A stretch of DNA of 52,532 nt from Alphaproteobacteria bacterium (GTDB lineage Bacteria > Pseudomonadota > Alphaproteobacteria > UBA6615). Positions 35,274 through 43,858 of the stretch are shown here, piece by piece (within the stretch, counting starts at the first letter, position 1; every line of letters begins with the position of its first letter). The position numbers were made by a program, and so were the translations under genes. The notes under the pieces are model-generated. The model was not told where the DNA came from and ran no database searches. It worked only from the letters and a program-made list of their open reading frames with translations. The stretch lies in assembly GCA_021774575.1 (NCBI GenBank), contig JAJFIX010000028.1, positions 1 to 52,532 of the forward strand, given 5' to 3'.

Positions 35274-36314
35274 TCAGGCCCTATTAGAACCGATGGTTCT
35301 GGTCATACGATTAATGAGTGCGAGAATTTCATCAATTTCCGTTCGATCAAAATCCTGCGTGATAAAAATGATTTGGCTATTACGGCTGCCCGGTGGCCAA
35401 CCCGGCAGCCATTCCAGAGTATGGAAGATATTACGCGCACCTTGAATAATTGCCGGCTCGTCGGGCCGTTCGGCAACATGGACCATGCCCTTTACACGCA
35501 ATAATTTACCTTCCTCAAGCCCGGATATGGCCTCAAACAGCATTTCTAACCCGCGCAGGGTGAATGGCTCCTCCTGGTCCACGCAAAACGCCCGAATGCG
35601 CGCATCATGGCGATTGATGTCGTGATCATGGAGATGGGCGGTCGGGCGCGTGTAAGCCTCTGCATTAAGCCAAGTTCGAACATCCGCCGATTTGCTCGAA
35701 GGGTCATAGAGCCCGGCACCGAACACCAGGTCGGCACCGACATTACCCCGCACGATCTCGACAATCGGCGCCCCCGGATTAAGCGTTGCCAGCCGCTCTT
35801 TCAGGGTTTCTATCCCCTTAGTCGCGAGATCGACTTTGGTCAGCAGGAGGCGGTCGGCGACGGCCACCTGTCGCACCGCCTCCTCATGGTCGTCCAGGGT
35901 CACTGCGCCGAGCAACCCATCGACCGTCGTAACGACGCCGTCCAGTTCGAAAACCCGGCTCACCATCGGGTCGGCGAGCACGACCTGCATTACCGGTGCC
36001 GGATCGGCGAGCCCGGTGGTTTCGATCACGGCGCGACGAAACTTTTGCACCTTACCTGCGGCGCGCCGGTGATAGAGGTCCTGCAATGTGGTCACGAGAT
36101 CGCCGCGGATGGTGCAGCAGAGGCAGCCATTTTCCAACTGCACTACTTGACCGTCGGCACTCTCGACAAGATGGTGGTCCAATCCAATTTCGCCAAACTC
36201 ATTAATAATGACGGCGACATCGCTCAGATCTGGCTGACGCAACAATGTATTCAATAGAGTGGTTTTTCCCGACCCCAAAAAACCGGTGATGATCGAAACC
36301 GGTATTCGCGCCAT
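35274..36314 (-). CDS. CobW/COG0523-family GTPase (metal chaperone)
   Basis: 346 residues from the ATG at 36314; the ATG at 36341 would add nine unconserved residues. P-loop GFLGSGKTTLLN, Walker-B-like INEFGEIGLDH, the metal motif NGCLCCTIRGDL (CxCC), and guanine specificity TKVDLA. The C-terminal CobW_C domain follows. These GTPases deliver zinc or other metals to target enzymes. First gene of the minus-strand operon, so it may load a metal into the downstream M24-like, cupin or another enzyme. Confidence 0.94.
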   Translation of the reverse strand: MARIPVSIITGFLGSGKTTLLNTLLRQPDLSDVAVIINEFGEIGLDHHLVESADGQVVQLENGCLCCTIRGDLVTTLQDLYHRRAAGKVQKFRRAVIETTGLADPAPVMQVVLADPMVSRVFELDGVVTTVDGLLGAVTLDDHEEAVRQVAVADRLLLTKVDLATKGIETLKERLATLNPGAPIVEIVRGNVGADLVFGAGLYDPSSKSADVRTWLNAEAYTRPTAHLHDHDINRHDARIRAFCVDQEEPFTLRGLEMLFEAISGLEEGKLLRVKGMVHVAERPDEPAIIQGARNIFHTLEWLPGWPPGSRNSQIIFITQDFDRTEIDEILALINRMTRTIGSNRA

Positions 36315-36522
36315 TTTAGGCCCCCAAAAATAAGTCGACAATTGCTCTCATCGGATGCCCCGTTTCGGCAAGCGGGCAACAGTCATCAACATTTTAGTCA
36401 CAGGTTAACTCCTACCTTCTGGAAAAGTGCAATTTCTTCTGGCATTTCTGAGCTTTACAGGGCACACTCCAGGTCGATTCAGGATGATCGGACGGCACGA
36501 ACCATATCTCGGGGGGGATAAA

Positions 36523-37680
36523 ATGTCTCGTTCTAAGGTCACCGCCATTACGGCGGTGTTGGCATTTGTGGGACTGGCGGGTTGCCAAACTGCAAGTAAT
36601 CTACTCAGCGGCGGTAACACGGATACTGACGAAACGGTCGGTGTGGCGATCGAGGATAATACGCCACCGGATGAGGTGGCGGTCGTCCCAGTAGCACCTG
36701 CCGCAAAAGTCGCATCTGCGCCTGCGCTTCCGGCTTATACGCCGCCGACCTATCAGCAGCCTATTTACGGGCAACCGGCACAGCAGCCGGTTTATCAGAC
36801 AGGCCAGATACCGGTTTACGGTCAGCCCAACCAGGCCGGTCAAGGTGCTCTGGCAGGAATTCAGCAGCAACAGCAAATACCGCAGCAAGGCTTCCAATCG
36901 CCCGGCGGAGGGGTGCCGGTCTTCCCACAGCAGCAGCAATTCCAGCAGCAGCCTGCCTACCCCCAACAGCAGCAGGGTTACCCGCAGCAGCAGGGTTTTC
37001 AGCAGCAACAACCAGCCTTCCCCCAACAACAAGGGTATCAAGACCAGGGGTACCAGCAGCAAGCTTATCAGAACCAAGGATATCAGCAGCAACAGGGATA
37101 TCAGGAACAAGGCTATCAACAGCAAAATTACTACCCCCAGCAACCCATGGACCTGATGCCCTATCCGGGGCCCGATGGCGCGCACTCACATGGTTCTGAC
37201 GGGAATTATGCAGACCAACAGCAATCCTACGGCAGTCAGCAATTCGACCCGGCGCTGATTGAGCGTGGCGAATATCTGGTACAAATCGGCTCGTGTACCG
37301 ATTGCCACACCGATGGCGCGCTTGTTGGTGAACCCGAACCCAACCGGTATCTCGCCGGAACTCATATCGGCATTAACGTGGCTGGCCTTGGGGTCATGTA
37401 TGCGCCCAACCTAACACCGGACGCAGAAACCGGGCTGGGCAATTGGTCGGTCGGCGATATTGTGCGTGCCTTACGCACCGGGGTACGCCCTGATGGGTCG
37501 CCGCTTCGCCCGCCGATGCCGATCGCCAATATCAGCCGGATGAACGAGGAAGACGCAACTGCCGTTGCCGTCTATTTGAAAAGCTTGCGGCCGGTCCGTC
37601 ATGTGACCAATCGCAATCCGGTTCCAGTTTCGAGTGCAAACTATCCCTATATGGATAAAGTCACACCGGACATGAACTAA
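36523..37680 (+). CDS. Gln-rich lipoprotein with C-terminal cytochrome c domain
   Basis: 385 residues from the ATG at 36523, which puts the lipoprotein signal (MSRSKVTAITAVLAFVGLAG-C) at the N-terminus; the longer frame adds 32 unconserved residues. After the Cys come an Asp/Pro-rich spacer and then a Gln/Tyr/Gly/Pro-rich tract (about residues 75-220, GYQQQ-type units). The C-terminal domain (about 240-385) is a monohaem cytochrome c: YLVQIGSCTDCHTDG (haem CxxCH), LAGTHIG, NLTPDAETGLGNWS with the axial Met probably in MPIANISRMNEEDA. It is related to the cytochrome c subunits of membrane dehydrogenases. It would be outer-membrane or periplasm anchored with the haem at the end of a flexible arm. 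Confidence 0.92.
   Translation: MSRSKVTAITAVLAFVGLAGCQTASNLLSGGNTDTDETVGVAIEDNTPPDEVAVVPVAPAAKVASAPALPAYTPPTYQQPIYGQPAQQPVYQTGQIPVYGQPNQAGQGALAGIQQQQQIPQQGFQSPGGGVPVFPQQQQFQQQPAYPQQQQGYPQQQGFQQQQPAFPQQQGYQDQGYQQQAYQNQGYQQQQGYQEQGYQQQNYYPQQPMDLMPYPGPDGAHSHGSDGNYADQQQSYGSQQFDPALIERGEYLVQIGSCTDCHTDGALVGEPEPNRYLAGTHIGINVAGLGVMYAPNLTPDAETGLGNWSVGDIVRALRTGVRPDGSPLRPPMPIANISRMNEEDATAVAVYLKSLRPVRHVTNRNPVPVSSANYPYMDKVTPDMN
37040..37132 (+). repeat. 15-bp-period Gln/Tyr repeats in the cytochrome lipoprotein
   Basis: Units such as GYQDQ, GYQQQ, AYQNQ, GYQQQ, QGYQEQ and GYQQQ follow one another, mostly at a period of five codons. The composition (Q, Y, G, N) is prion-like. Copies differ by point changes, so the tract is older than the anti-sigma repeat. 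Confidence 0.75.
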
Positions 37681-37855
37681 GCCCCGTTAGGGCCTAAGTC
37701 ACCGGAATCGAGCGTAAAAACACCGGGATTATTGCCAGAGTTCTGGACATTATTACGACAGGCAATTATGGCTGTGTGCGTTCCGCCTAGGCAGGATGCA
37801 TATTGCTGTAAATTGGCGCTGCTAGAGGCGGCGTGATGACCGGATAGAGGCACCC

Positions 37856-38545
37856 ATGGACTATAATTACGAACGCTACAAGATGTCGAATTACGACTTG
37901 TCGGAATTCCACGGGCCCCGGGCCGGCGAAGAGGCATTTGATTTTACCGTCCACAAAATGGATGGAACAGAGGTCAAACTTTCCGATTATCGCGGCAAAT
38001 GGTTGGTTATCGAAACGGGCAGCCTGACCTGCCCGATGTATGTGAAGAACGTCAGCAAACTCAATAAAATGAAAGAACAATATAGCGACGTTGAGTTCCT
38101 AATGATCTACGTGCGCGAGGCGCATCCGGGCTCCCGAATTAAACCCCATACCGATCTCGCCGACAAGATAGGGCGCGCCCAAGAAACCAAAGACGACTAT
38201 AAAGACGACCGCGAATTTCTCGTCGACGGGGTAGACGGGGCGATGCACCAAGCCTATGGCAGTTTGCCCAACATGATTTATGTCGTGAACCCGGAGGGCA
38301 AGGTGATTTACCGGGCCGACTGGGCCTTCGCCAACCGCATTGAAAACGTGCTGAACAACCGGGGCGAACTCAACACGGTTGAGCATATCGCCCATATGGG
38401 CGCAGTCCCTTGGATTTTTATTCCGGTGACGTTCAAAGGCGGCTGGAACGCCCTATGGGATTTGCTTGCCGCGACACCGATGATCCTTTGGGCCCATATC
38501 AAGGTCGATATCGCAAATCTTTTTAAGAAAAAATCCGCCGACTAG
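37856..38545 (+). CDS. redoxin of the iodothyronine-deiodinase-like family
   Basis: 229 residues. The thioredoxin-fold core (about 30-165) has VKLSDYRGKWLVIETGSLTCPMYV, given in blocks, with LTCP at the position where deiodinases carry selenocysteine. FLMIYVREAHPGSRI is a strong match to the deiodinase IY-EEAH signature, and IYVVNPEGKVIYRADWA ends the fold. Bacterial members usually have Cys here; the activity (peroxidase-like, dehalogenase or other) is not known. The C-terminal 60 residues are hydrophobic (WALWDLLAATPMILWAHIKV-like) and may be membrane-associated. A single Cys is visible in the active region. Good ribosome binding site (AGAGG). Confidence 0.88.
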   Translation: MDYNYERYKMSNYDLSEFHGPRAGEEAFDFTVHKMDGTEVKLSDYRGKWLVIETGSLTCPMYVKNVSKLNKMKEQYSDVEFLMIYVREAHPGSRIKPHTDLADKIGRAQETKDDYKDDREFLVDGVDGAMHQAYGSLPNMIYVVNPEGKVIYRADWAFANRIENVLNNRGELNTVEHIAHMGAVPWIFIPVTFKGGWNALWDLLAATPMILWAHIKVDIANLFKKKSAD

Positions 38546-38590
38546 GGGCGGCGGAAAGCAAACGTCAAGCAGTCAGAGGGATATCGCGAC

Positions 38591-39004
38591 GCACGCCGTG
38601 CTTCACGATATCCAACACCTCTGTGCAGAAAATACATAACTCCAAACTGACATGCGATCACGTCAAATGAGGCGTCTTCAAACGGCAAGTTCAGCGCATC
38701 AGCCAAGCGCTATGCGAGACGATGATTTCTCCTGCCACCCGGCACCGTGACCGAGCATCGCCTGATTGAGATCGGTTACCGTATAGTTTGCATCGGCGGC
38801 TAGCCGCCCTGCTACTGCTCGCGTTACTAAACCACTGCCGGCCTCGACTTAGGATTGAGTGCCTCAATACACCCGGCAATATCGTCGGCATAGGCCGCTA
38901 ATATCAACGGGACCAAATAAGTATCGTAAAATTCGGGTGCTGAACCGTCGAAAACTTTGTCGATATTTTCCGCCTGACCCTCCAATTGGCCCGCACCGAC
39001 AAAC
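38591..39004 (-). pseudogene. decayed SAM-dependent methyltransferase
   Basis: Three consecutive pieces of one methyltransferase lie on the minus strand. The first (about 39004-38846) reads VFDGSAPEFYDTYLVPL and runs into a stop. The second (about 38842-38705), in another frame, reads GLVTRAVAGRLAADA then YTVTDLNQAML. The third (about 38703-38591), in a further frame, reads ADALNLPFEDASFD then IACQFGVMYF and YREARR. The order matches the family: N-cap, SAM loop, acidic motif, motif with PFEDASFDV. The segment holding the GxGxG loop (usual VLEIAAGTG) has a deletion at about 38842-38846, and the C-terminal third is missing. It sits just downstream of the ABM gene on the same strand and was probably the last gene of that operon. 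Confidence 0.85.
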
Positions 39005-39018
39005 GCCCCCTGTACTCG

Positions 39019-39324
39019 CTACGTCCCCATTCCATATTCGCGCCGGACCTCGGTGACGATAATCCGATAGTTGGAAAACAACTCGGCCTTGCCCTTTTTC
39101 TGGGCAACGCTGTGATCCATCTGCGCCTTCCATTCGGCAATTGCCGCCTCGTCACGCCAATAGGACAAGGAAACATATTTGCCTTCATTAACCACACTGG
39201 CAAAACGTTCAACGGAAATGAAGCCGTCTATCTTCTCGGCGTGGGGCCGCAGGGCCATGGCTATATCGTAATATTCGTCGAATTTGCCCGGCTTGAACTC
39301 GACTTCGAAAATGACGGCGATCAT
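39019..39324 (-). CDS. antibiotic biosynthesis monooxygenase (ABM) domain protein
   Basis: 101 residues, a single dimeric ferredoxin-like ABM domain: VIFEVEFKPGKFDEYYDIA, GFISVERFASVVNEGKYVSLSYW in blocks, and the helix DEAAIAEWKAQMDHSVAQKKG. Members are small cofactor-free monooxygenases, or haem-degrading or simply ligand-binding proteins; the substrate is unknown. It follows the flavin reductase by six bases and is followed by the methyltransferase remnant. Confidence 0.92.
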   Translation of the reverse strand: MIAVIFEVEFKPGKFDEYYDIAMALRPHAEKIDGFISVERFASVVNEGKYVSLSYWRDEAAIAEWKAQMDHSVAQKKGKAELFSNYRIIVTEVRREYGMGT

Positions 39325-39330
39325 CGCCCG

Positions 39331-39834
39331 CTATCCGCCATAGAAGACATTTTCGCCGAGCTCTTTCATCTCCAAAATGGCTTCGTCGGCCCGCCCCTCT
39401 ATGGCACCCTTCTGATGGGCATCGACCACTTCGCCAATGACGATGTGATGGTCGCCGCGTTCGACGATTTCAGTCACCCGGCACTCGACGGCACCTGGGG
39501 CGGCGTCCAGTATTGGCGCGCCGGTCGACCCGTCGTGATAGGTCTCACCGTTCAGCTTGCCGTCTTCAACATCGGTCGGCTTGAAAAAACCGAAGGCAAT
39601 GCCTTGAGCGCCTTTTCCCAACATATTGAGGGCAAAACTCTCCGACGAGTTGAGCACCTCGCGAAGGCCGGAATCGGCCTTTACGCCGATCACCACCAAG
39701 GGAGGATCAAAACTCGTTTGGGTGACCCAGTTCACCGTAGCAGCCGCGATGGTGCCGTCGCTCCCCTTGGCCGTCATCACATAAATTCCGTAGGGGATCA
39801 TCCTTAGGGTCGATTTTTTAACGTCGGCATCCAT
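39331..39834 (-). CDS. flavin reductase-family (FMN-binding split barrel) protein
   Basis: 167 residues from the ATG at 39834 (GGAG upstream). The family pattern is STLRMIPYGIYVMTAKG, NWVTQTSFDPPLVVIGV, ESFALNMLGKGAQGIAFGFF in blocks, and VECRVTEIVERGDHHIVIGEV. It reduces flavin with NAD(P)H, or receives it, for a partner oxygenase. The neighbouring ABM protein could be the partner. It lies in an operon with the cupin upstream (58-base gap) and ABM downstream (6-base gap). Confidence 0.92.
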   Translation of the reverse strand: MDADVKKSTLRMIPYGIYVMTAKGSDGTIAAATVNWVTQTSFDPPLVVIGVKADSGLREVLNSSESFALNMLGKGAQGIAFGFFKPTDVEDGKLNGETYHDGSTGAPILDAAPGAVECRVTEIVERGDHHIVIGEVVDAHQKGAIEGRADEAILEMKELGENVFYGG

Positions 39835-39892
39835 AGTGTCGCACACTCCTGATAAACGCGGTTTGGTCTTAAAGCTGTTAAGCGGGATTGAC

Positions 39893-40450
39893 TCATTGAG
39901 CAGGAATAACCTGCGCAATATCAACCTTATCGGCAGCATCGGTTACCGGGAACGGGCCCTGCTTAATCTCAATAAGGCGGGTGCCTGGTTCGAGAAATTC
40001 GACCTCGTGGCCTTCTGCCATCAAAATTATGTCCAGCGGCTCCAGAATGACGTCGCCCAAATCATGGCCTTCTTTGGTCAGCACTTTGATCCGCGCTTTT
40101 CCACGTTTGCACAGCAAAATTTGGTGACGGGTGGGGAAATCCTGCAGCGGTTCGTCTGGCACATGATAATGGGCGTTGGTCGTGCCGCCGGGCGAACGCT
40201 CCAGCATCACCACCTGTAAGGGCCAGCTATCGTCACAGACATGGGCCTTGGTGCGCCGCTCGACATCGGGGTCAACGCCCGAATAGGCCTCCTCCAAATG
40301 TTTGCGGTCTTCTTCGGTATCGAGAAAGGGTGGAAAATGCTCATACTCGTCGAAATCCGACTTGATCAGTATGGCGACAGTCCGATCATCCTGCGGCGCG
40401 TGGAAAAATTGAATTTTTTTCAAATCCTGGAGCTTTGCGGTATCGAGCAT
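39893..40450 (-). CDS. cupin-domain protein, 185 aa
   Basis: The ATG at 40450 starts MLDTAKLQDLKKIQFFHAPQ; the 44 codons further upstream are unconserved. The C-terminal cupin (about 100-180) has GTTNAHYHVPDEPLQDFPTRHQILL in blocks, KARIKVLTKEGHDLGDVIL and ILMAEGHEVEFLEPG. His and Glu ligands are visible. It may be a dioxygenase or an acid-binding cupin. First gene of the cupin-flavin reductase-ABM unit. No known name. Confidence 0.85.
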   Translation of the reverse strand: MLDTAKLQDLKKIQFFHAPQDDRTVAILIKSDFDEYEHFPPFLDTEEDRKHLEEAYSGVDPDVERRTKAHVCDDSWPLQVVMLERSPGGTTNAHYHVPDEPLQDFPTRHQILLCKRGKARIKVLTKEGHDLGDVILEPLDIILMAEGHEVEFLEPGTRLIEIKQGPFPVTDAADKVDIAQVIPAQ

Positions 40451-40554
40451 TTTCGGTCTTCCTCTTGGTCGTCCCGACTTTTGGACAAAATTCTTATCTG
40501 CCCTCCTATAACAGAGGGTTGGCCCGCAGCCAAACAAAGCGGCCGCAAAAGCGG

Positions 40555-41133
40555 CTATTTTCGACCGCTGCGACGGGTCCATCTGCCGCCAAGCCAGGCC
40601 AGGCCAACGCCGGCGCCAAATCCGGCAAGATGGCTTTCAAATGAAATAAAGCCGCCGCTGGGCAAAAGGCCGGTGAACATACCGCCATAAAACAGCACCA
40701 CAATGACAGCCGCAATAATCGACAATACACTGCGTTCAACCAACCCAAGGGCCAGCAGCCAACCGAAGTAGCCGAAAACCAGCCCACTGGCGCCAAGGTG
40801 GATATTGCTCGCCCCACGCGCGGCGGCCCAGGTGACGACCCCGGTGATCAATATAAGCAATCCTGTGACGAGCCAGAACCGAACCCGACCGGTGAGCGTC
40901 ATTAGCCCCCCCATAAACAATAGCGGCACCGTATTTGACATCGCATGGGAAAGGTTTGTGTGGAGAAACGGTGCGAGGGGTATGCCAATGAGCCCCTCGG
41001 GACGGCGCGGACGTATACCAAATTGATCCAGCCGATGCCCAGTCACCGCGTTCACCGCTTCGACCGCCCAAATAAGTCCAACCAAGGTTAGGACCGGGAC
41101 GAAACGCTTAAAGAATTTCTCCAGCTTCTTCAT
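40555..41133 (-). CDS. rhomboid-family intramembrane serine protease
   Basis: 192 residues from MKKLEKFFKRFVPVL (alternatives 41163 and 41202 add 10-23 residues). Five to six membrane segments are visible. The rhomboid features are HTNLSHAMSN (HxxxN oxyanion region), GASGLVFGYFG with the catalytic Ser, and SFESHLAGFGAGVGLAWLGG in blocks with the catalytic His in the last helix. The protease cleaves substrates within the membrane, target unknown. It is convergent with nothing and divergent from the SDR gene. Confidence 0.93.
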   Translation of the reverse strand: MKKLEKFFKRFVPVLTLVGLIWAVEAVNAVTGHRLDQFGIRPRRPEGLIGIPLAPFLHTNLSHAMSNTVPLLFMGGLMTLTGRVRFWLVTGLLILITGVVTWAAARGASNIHLGASGLVFGYFGWLLALGLVERSVLSIIAAVIVVLFYGGMFTGLLPSGGFISFESHLAGFGAGVGLAWLGGRWTRRSGRK

Positions 41134-41252
41134 AAAGTTTACCGTTGTTTCTCGCAATTCCATCGGGCCAGCCCGATGAGACCAAGATTTGCGCCATGGC
41201 ACCCAGAGTCGTCCATGTTAACCTCGGCCCAACGATCAATGAGGGAAAAAAT

Positions 41253-42005
41253 ATGGACCGACTGAAGAATAAAAGCGCCATTGTCACCGGCGCAGGTGGC
41301 GGCATAGGCAGCGCGATCGCCGAGACATTTGCCGCAGAAGGCGCACAGGTTCTTTGCGTCGATATCGCGCCCGAGGGCGTGGAAAAGACGGTCGCGGCAA
41401 TCACCGGTACCGGCGGTCGGGCAGAGATCCTAGTCGCCGACATTGCCGAGGAAAAAACCGCAATTGACGCTGTCGCGCAGGCCGAAAATGCGTTCGGTGG
41501 GCTCGATATTTTGGTTAGCAACGCGGTTACCGATCTGCCCTATGTCCCGCTGACCGAAATCGCCCTTGAAGACTGGCAGCGCACCATGGACGTCAATCTC
41601 AACGCCGCGTTTCTGTTGTCCAAACACGCGATCCCGGTGATCGCGGCCGGTGGTGGCGGTAATATTATCCTTGTCGCTTCCCAACTCGGCCGCGTGGCCC
41701 GGCCCGGCCGCCCCTGGTACTGCGCGCAAAAAGGCGGTCTCATTAATATGGCAAAAGCCATGGCCCTCGATCATGCCAAACAAAATATCCGGGTCAACTC
41801 CCTCTCCCCCGGCCCCGTCGAGACCGGTCGCTATGTCAGCAATTTCAAGGACGCCGAAGAGGCGCGGCGAAACAATTTCACCCTGTTTGAACGCCTCGGC
41901 CAGCCAAAGGAAATTGCCTGGGGCGCGGTGTTTTTAGCCAGCGAAGAAGCAAGCTTCATGACCGGCGCCGACCTGTTGATCGACGGCGGCTATACCGCCG
42001 TTTGA
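41253..42005 (+). CDS. SDR-family oxidoreductase
   Basis: 250 residues from the ATG at 41253 (GAGGG upstream); the longer frame overlaps the rhomboid start. Cofactor motif SAIVTGAGGGIGSAIAETFA, NAG-like VSNAVTDLP, catalytic Ser in IILVASQLG and YCAQKGGLINMAKAMA giving Tyr-x3-Lys. It is a classical NAD(P) alcohol dehydrogenase/reductase of unknown substrate. The TetR-lipase pair lies downstream on the same strand. Confidence 0.93.
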   Translation: MDRLKNKSAIVTGAGGGIGSAIAETFAAEGAQVLCVDIAPEGVEKTVAAITGTGGRAEILVADIAEEKTAIDAVAQAENAFGGLDILVSNAVTDLPYVPLTEIALEDWQRTMDVNLNAAFLLSKHAIPVIAAGGGGNIILVASQLGRVARPGRPWYCAQKGGLINMAKAMALDHAKQNIRVNSLSPGPVETGRYVSNFKDAEEARRNNFTLFERLGQPKEIAWGAVFLASEEASFMTGADLLIDGGYTAV

Positions 42006-42138
42006 CATAAATATCGAACATCATTTGTTTATCCATTGAAACTGAACAATGTTCAATTATATCATTATTGATGAGGATAGGTGCGTAAGATCGCGCCCCG
42101 AAATTGACCAATGCCAAACCTGAATAAGGAAAAGTGTA

Positions 42139-42783
42139 ATGGGACGGCGTGCCGACCATAGCCGCGCAGACTTAGTCGACTTAGCTGCCACCGCCGTTGG
42201 CGAGTTGGTCACGGCCGAGGGATATGGCGGCCTTAACATGCGCAGCGTCGCCGGGAAAATCGGCTATTCCGTCGGGACGCTCTATAATTTATTCGAAAAT
42301 TTTGACGGTATGGTCCTCTTCGTCAATGGACGCACCCTTGATCAACTCGATATACTATTCGCCGGTTTGGAGCATACCGGCATGCCGGAGACCGATCTGG
42401 ACCGATTGTTGGAGGCCTATCTCAGCTTCATCAATGACCGGCCAAACCTATGGGATCTGTTATTCGAACATCAAGCCGGTCACGCCGTCCCCCTGCCCGA
42501 CTGGTACCGGTTGAAACTCGACAAGGTTATGGGGCGCTTGGAAGTTGCATTGACCCCCCTCTTTTCGAATTCAAAACGTGGCGAATTTGAAGACAGCCCC
42601 GAACAAAAACGAAGCGCCCAAGTGCTTTGGGCCGGATTGCACGGTATTTGGTCCCTAGCCCGGACCGGTAAACTCGGCATGGTCTCATCGGACCCGGCCG
42701 ATAACCTCTCCCGGTCGCTGGTTGAGACCTATATTGCCGGGCTAAGGGCCAAGAACGCCCCAAAACGAGTGGCGGCGTCATGA
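42139..42783 (+). CDS. TetR/AcrR-family transcriptional regulator
   Basis: 214 residues. The N-terminal HTH (about 10-60) has DLAATAVGELVTAEGYGGLNM, then RSVAGKIGYSVGTLYNLFENFDGMV in blocks. The C-terminal ligand-binding helices include LLEAYLSFINDRPNLWDLLFEH and HGIWSLARTGKLG. It overlaps the lipase gene by 4 bases (ATGA), so the pair is co-translated and the lipase or its neighbours are probably the regulated targets. Confidence 0.93.
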   Translation: MGRRADHSRADLVDLAATAVGELVTAEGYGGLNMRSVAGKIGYSVGTLYNLFENFDGMVLFVNGRTLDQLDILFAGLEHTGMPETDLDRLLEAYLSFINDRPNLWDLLFEHQAGHAVPLPDWYRLKLDKVMGRLEVALTPLFSNSKRGEFEDSPEQKRSAQVLWAGLHGIWSLARTGKLGMVSSDPADNLSRSLVETYIAGLRAKNAPKRVAAS

Positions 42784-43760
42784 GGACAATTATCATTGGC
42801 ATTGTCGCTGCCGCCGGTGCCGCATTCCTCGGCTTGACCGGGTGCGTATATAGCCAACTTCTCTTTCCCGAACAATTTTCGGCCACCTCGCCATCGAGCA
42901 AACAAAACGGGGCCCTTAACCTGACGATGCCAACCTTTGGCGGGTTGCAATTTTGGGCGGATATCCGGTTTCGTGAGGGCTGGCGGGTACAACATAATCA
43001 ATTTACCGGCTGGTATAGATTACTGAACGACCACAATATAAGGGTGGCCTGGGGTGATCGAGCGACGGTAATCGATACCTTTGACCAATTGGCCCCGCCC
43101 GTACCCAGCCAGAATGACCGACATTTGGTTGTCTTGATGCACGGCGTCCTGGCATCGGCTCTAGTTTTTACAAAATTTGAAAACATGCTCGACGAAGCCG
43201 GCTATTCAACGGTGGCAATTAGCTATGCATCGAGCCAGAGATCGCTGGAGGATCACACGGCCAGTCTCGAAGAGTTAATGAACAACCTGGAAGGCTATGA
43301 CCGTGTTTCCTTCGTCGCCCATTCGATGGGGGCATTGGTGCTCCGCAAATTGCTCTCCAACGAGGCCGACTGGCAAAAACGGATTGACGTCAGCCGGGTG
43401 GTGCAAATCGCCCCACCAAACCAAGGTTCCGTTATCGCCGAGCGGCTGCACGACGACCTCCTATATCAGGCAATTTATGGACCGGCGGGCCAGCAATTAG
43501 CGTTCGAGGCGGCGCAAAATTTGCCCGGCTTCGATGTGCCCTTCGCCATCATTGCCGGCGGCAAGGCGAACGACCGCGGCTATAACCCGCTGGTTCCCGG
43601 CGATGATGACGGTGTCGTTGCGGTAGCCGAAACCCACCTACCGGGAGCGGCGGATTTCATTGTGGTCGATGCCAGCCATTCGTTCATCGTTTATAATGAC
43701 GCGGCCATCGCCGCCACGTTGAACTTCCTCAATCACGGATATTTTACCGACCAACACTGA
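42780..43760 (+). CDS. alpha/beta-hydrolase lipoprotein (lipase/esterase-like)
   Basis: 326 residues. Lipoprotein signal MRTIIIGIVAAAGAAFLGLTG-C, Cys near residue 21. The hydrolase domain (about 110-320) has VVLMHGVLASALVF (oxyanion region), the nucleophile elbow in FVAHSMGALVLRKL (HSMG), Asp in the VPGDDDGVV region and His in DASHSFIVY. Likely a periplasmic or outer-membrane-anchored esterase or acylhydrolase. It is coupled to the TetR gene. Confidence 0.9.
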   Translation: MRTIIIGIVAAAGAAFLGLTGCVYSQLLFPEQFSATSPSSKQNGALNLTMPTFGGLQFWADIRFREGWRVQHNQFTGWYRLLNDHNIRVAWGDRATVIDTFDQLAPPVPSQNDRHLVVLMHGVLASALVFTKFENMLDEAGYSTVAISYASSQRSLEDHTASLEELMNNLEGYDRVSFVAHSMGALVLRKLLSNEADWQKRIDVSRVVQIAPPNQGSVIAERLHDDLLYQAIYGPAGQQLAFEAAQNLPGFDVPFAIIAGGKANDRGYNPLVPGDDDGVVAVAETHLPGAADFIVVDASHSFIVYNDAAIAATLNFLNHGYFTDQH

Positions 43761-43858
43761 AGTCTCCCTGATCTAGATCAAAGATCGTCCGCAATTGCCA
43801 AGGCATATTCGTGTTTCGCTTAATCGCGAGATGGCAAAACAATGTGAGGGCAGGACAG

